Shown piece by piece: positions 63,801-64,000 of a stretch of DNA of 64,000 nt. Source of the stretch: Planctobacterium marinum (GTDB lineage Bacteria > Pseudomonadota > Gammaproteobacteria > Enterobacterales > Alteromonadaceae); contig NZ_JAJEWQ010000003.1 of assembly GCF_020687805.1 (NCBI RefSeq), positions 609,736-673,735 on the forward strand, in the 5' to 3' direction. Position numbers and translations under genes: made by a program. A model generated the notes under the pieces. That model did no database searches. It saw only the letters and a list, made by a program, of their open reading frames with translations, and was not told the DNA's origin. Every line of letters begins with the position of its first letter. Positions within the stretch are counted from its first letter, which is position 1.

Positions 63801-64000
63801 AAATGGCCTTTAGAACTCGAGTCAATTCAAACGAAATACACCAACCGATACTCAACCTTAACATATGACTATTGCATCGTTGAGTTACCAAGCCATTGCA
63901 ACAGTTTGTCAGAATCACAAGCTTGGATAGAAAAGTCATTAAGCCATATTCACAGCAGAACCAAAATCATAATCGTATTAACACTAAGTAGTTATCACCT
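60849..64000 (+). CDS. Motility-associated factor (Maf) glycosyltransferase, partial
   Basis: The frame from the ATG at 60849 stays open for 1,050 codons to the window edge. In the middle (about residues 560-760) is the Maf/DUF115 core: VFIIGNGPSLDFSISAIKEYQD, IISCGTALKALKNNEIKPDFHAEIEQN and VYFLGVDLGW. These proteins glycosylate flagellins with nonulosonic acids or related sugars. Two similar Rossmann-like segments precede it: residues about 141-250 (LVIFGIGLGFHIETLLDTHD, HLIIYEPE) and about 405-515 (IILFGLATGYQLEYLLDEHR, LFICEPN). This is an internal duplication. A stop lies directly upstream in frame, which fixes the start at or after 60849. The C terminus is missing. Neighbouring flagellin and sugar genes support a glycosylation role. 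Confidence 0.9.
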   Translation, partial: MLKNINLHIHSNEEEQDLIESELALKVDENSKESKNALQRFIPSLAQIVSKHSQQRYSILCTKNNEFNIVDLGLGRVIYGFHPKQESLDQVEYFKRKSPYVSLLESENKCQQQSESPNPLSIRGNSQYSTLQSYSPLPKQVNCLVIFGIGLGFHIETLLDTHDIKHLIIYEPEIEFFTCSTMIAPWKKILEIAKDKNTTLYIQLGKDGREIVSDISQLREHFSIKGFYFLQHYQHPIFNSISSQLNQRSWLDIEEKGVYFQHNESYLNYTPPWCPPIDIETLSCVSEKSSLLKKNLDALKKFFPEIYRDFKDYIPKIWIPVKSPNGDINIVKKDTLTNWHGNSPRDESYLNFENFKTHPNRDGLILGYNGQKLAHYKHYQFVRATEKLLTDIEEQSGALPQNISSIILFGLATGYQLEYLLDEHRVERLFICEPNSDLFYSSLFAIDWAKILESFRKNNGRIYINIGDDGSNLMKDLLNQFYSIGPYLLNNTYFYQCYYNSGLSKAIAELREQLKIVIAMGEYFDHAYYGISQTLEGIKRGYPIMKSRPDQYLHNDDKEVPVFIIGNGPSLDFSISAIKEYQDKAIIISCGTALKALKNNEIKPDFHAEIEQNRATYDWASMVNDRALLKSIPLISCNGIHPDTADLYQEVFISFKEGESSTVSVTELVKKNTFELLNFAFPTVANLVANWIVKLGFKNVYFLGVDLGWVDKKSHHSKHSDYYDNMGNESLDYHKDYNLSIAIPGNLQPEVLTKHEFKVAKQILEGVLANADKSIDFFNCSNGAKINGATPLRVDDILITTTQNNKFQAINNIKNNCYCSGDELDLLKKFTQHYDKDKFISDIDSFITLNESEINCYEEAENLINMQKEVLFKSYRDGDSLLFYYLYGSVNYANAVMSKLLLAKHNEGELVPQFEKCKMLWCDFLKQIRHQVDSGLNPFDRSDFKVFAREALLNRVNCNNKKLAIISDNNAFHDSILYHVNEQLKWPLELESIQTKYTNRYSTLTYDYCIVELPSHCNSLSESQAWIEKSLSHIHSRTKIIIVLTLSSYH

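Noticed and set aside
1-64000. CRISPR arrays, tRNA/rRNA genes, insertion sequences and prophage genes
   Set aside because: Looked for across the window; no regularly spaced repeats, tRNA cloverleaf signatures or transposase/integrase motifs were recognised by eye.

Overview
The window looks like a chromosome segment of a polarly flagellated, Gram-negative gammaproteobacterium, most likely of the Alteromonadales (Alteromonadaceae-like). The evidence is the gene order: an FlrA/FlrB/FlrC flagellar hierarchy, FlhF/FlhG/FliA, a CheY-CheZ-CheA-CheB-ParC-ParP-CheW operon, and a complete system I cytochrome c maturation operon next to it. By eye, base composition is moderate in the flagellar and ccm blocks and clearly more AT-rich after about 55.4 kb. 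No rRNA, tRNA, insertion sequence or CRISPR array was recognised.

Layout. 1-6.3 kb (minus strand): a GspG-GspE-GspF pseudopilus module (GspF runs off the left edge), a WecA-like glycan initiator and a large SLBB-domain polysaccharide export protein. 6.5-8.6 kb: a POT-family peptide transporter and a small membrane protein. 8.6-16.5 kb (minus): ccmABCDEFGHI, with mlaA translationally coupled to its end. 16.6-19.2 kb (plus): a FliK-like protein and a stand-alone FlhB C-terminal-like protein. 19.3-24.6 kb (minus): two nucleotide-sugar gene pairs (rfbBA, manBC) on either side of a DUF2802 gene. 24.7-31.4 kb (minus): the chemotaxis operon. 31.4-50.0 kb (minus): fliA, flhG, flhF, flhA, flhB, fliRQPONML, fliK, fliJIHGFE. 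50.2-54.3 kb: flrC, flrB, flrA. 54.5-55.3 kb: an unusual short flagellin. 55.6-64 kb (plus): an AT-rich glycan island with a decayed wbpA-like dehydrogenase, intact wbpB/D/E/I-like genes and a large Maf-family glycosyltransferase that runs off the right edge.

How the parts work together. FlrA should start the flagellar cascade. FlrB/FlrC then act with sigma-54 at GG-N10-GC promoters, which I can see upstream of flrB, fliE, fliK and flhA. FliA (sigma-28), FlhF and FlhG govern late genes and polar placement. The chemotaxis proteins include the ParC/ParP polar-array system, and CheA carries three copies of a short acidic motif in its linker that may be the array-tethering element. The Maf protein and the diacetamido-uronic-acid pathway beside the flagellin suggest surface or flagellin glycosylation, while rfbBA and manBC provide dTDP- and GDP-linked sugars.

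Most noteworthy: the triplicated CheA linker motif; the Maf protein with an internally duplicated Rossmann-like domain; a wbpA pseudogene heading an otherwise intact pathway; sugar genes wedged into the chemotaxis/ccm neighbourhood; and the FliK-like/FlhB-like pair behind a sigma-28-like site that would leave almost no leader.
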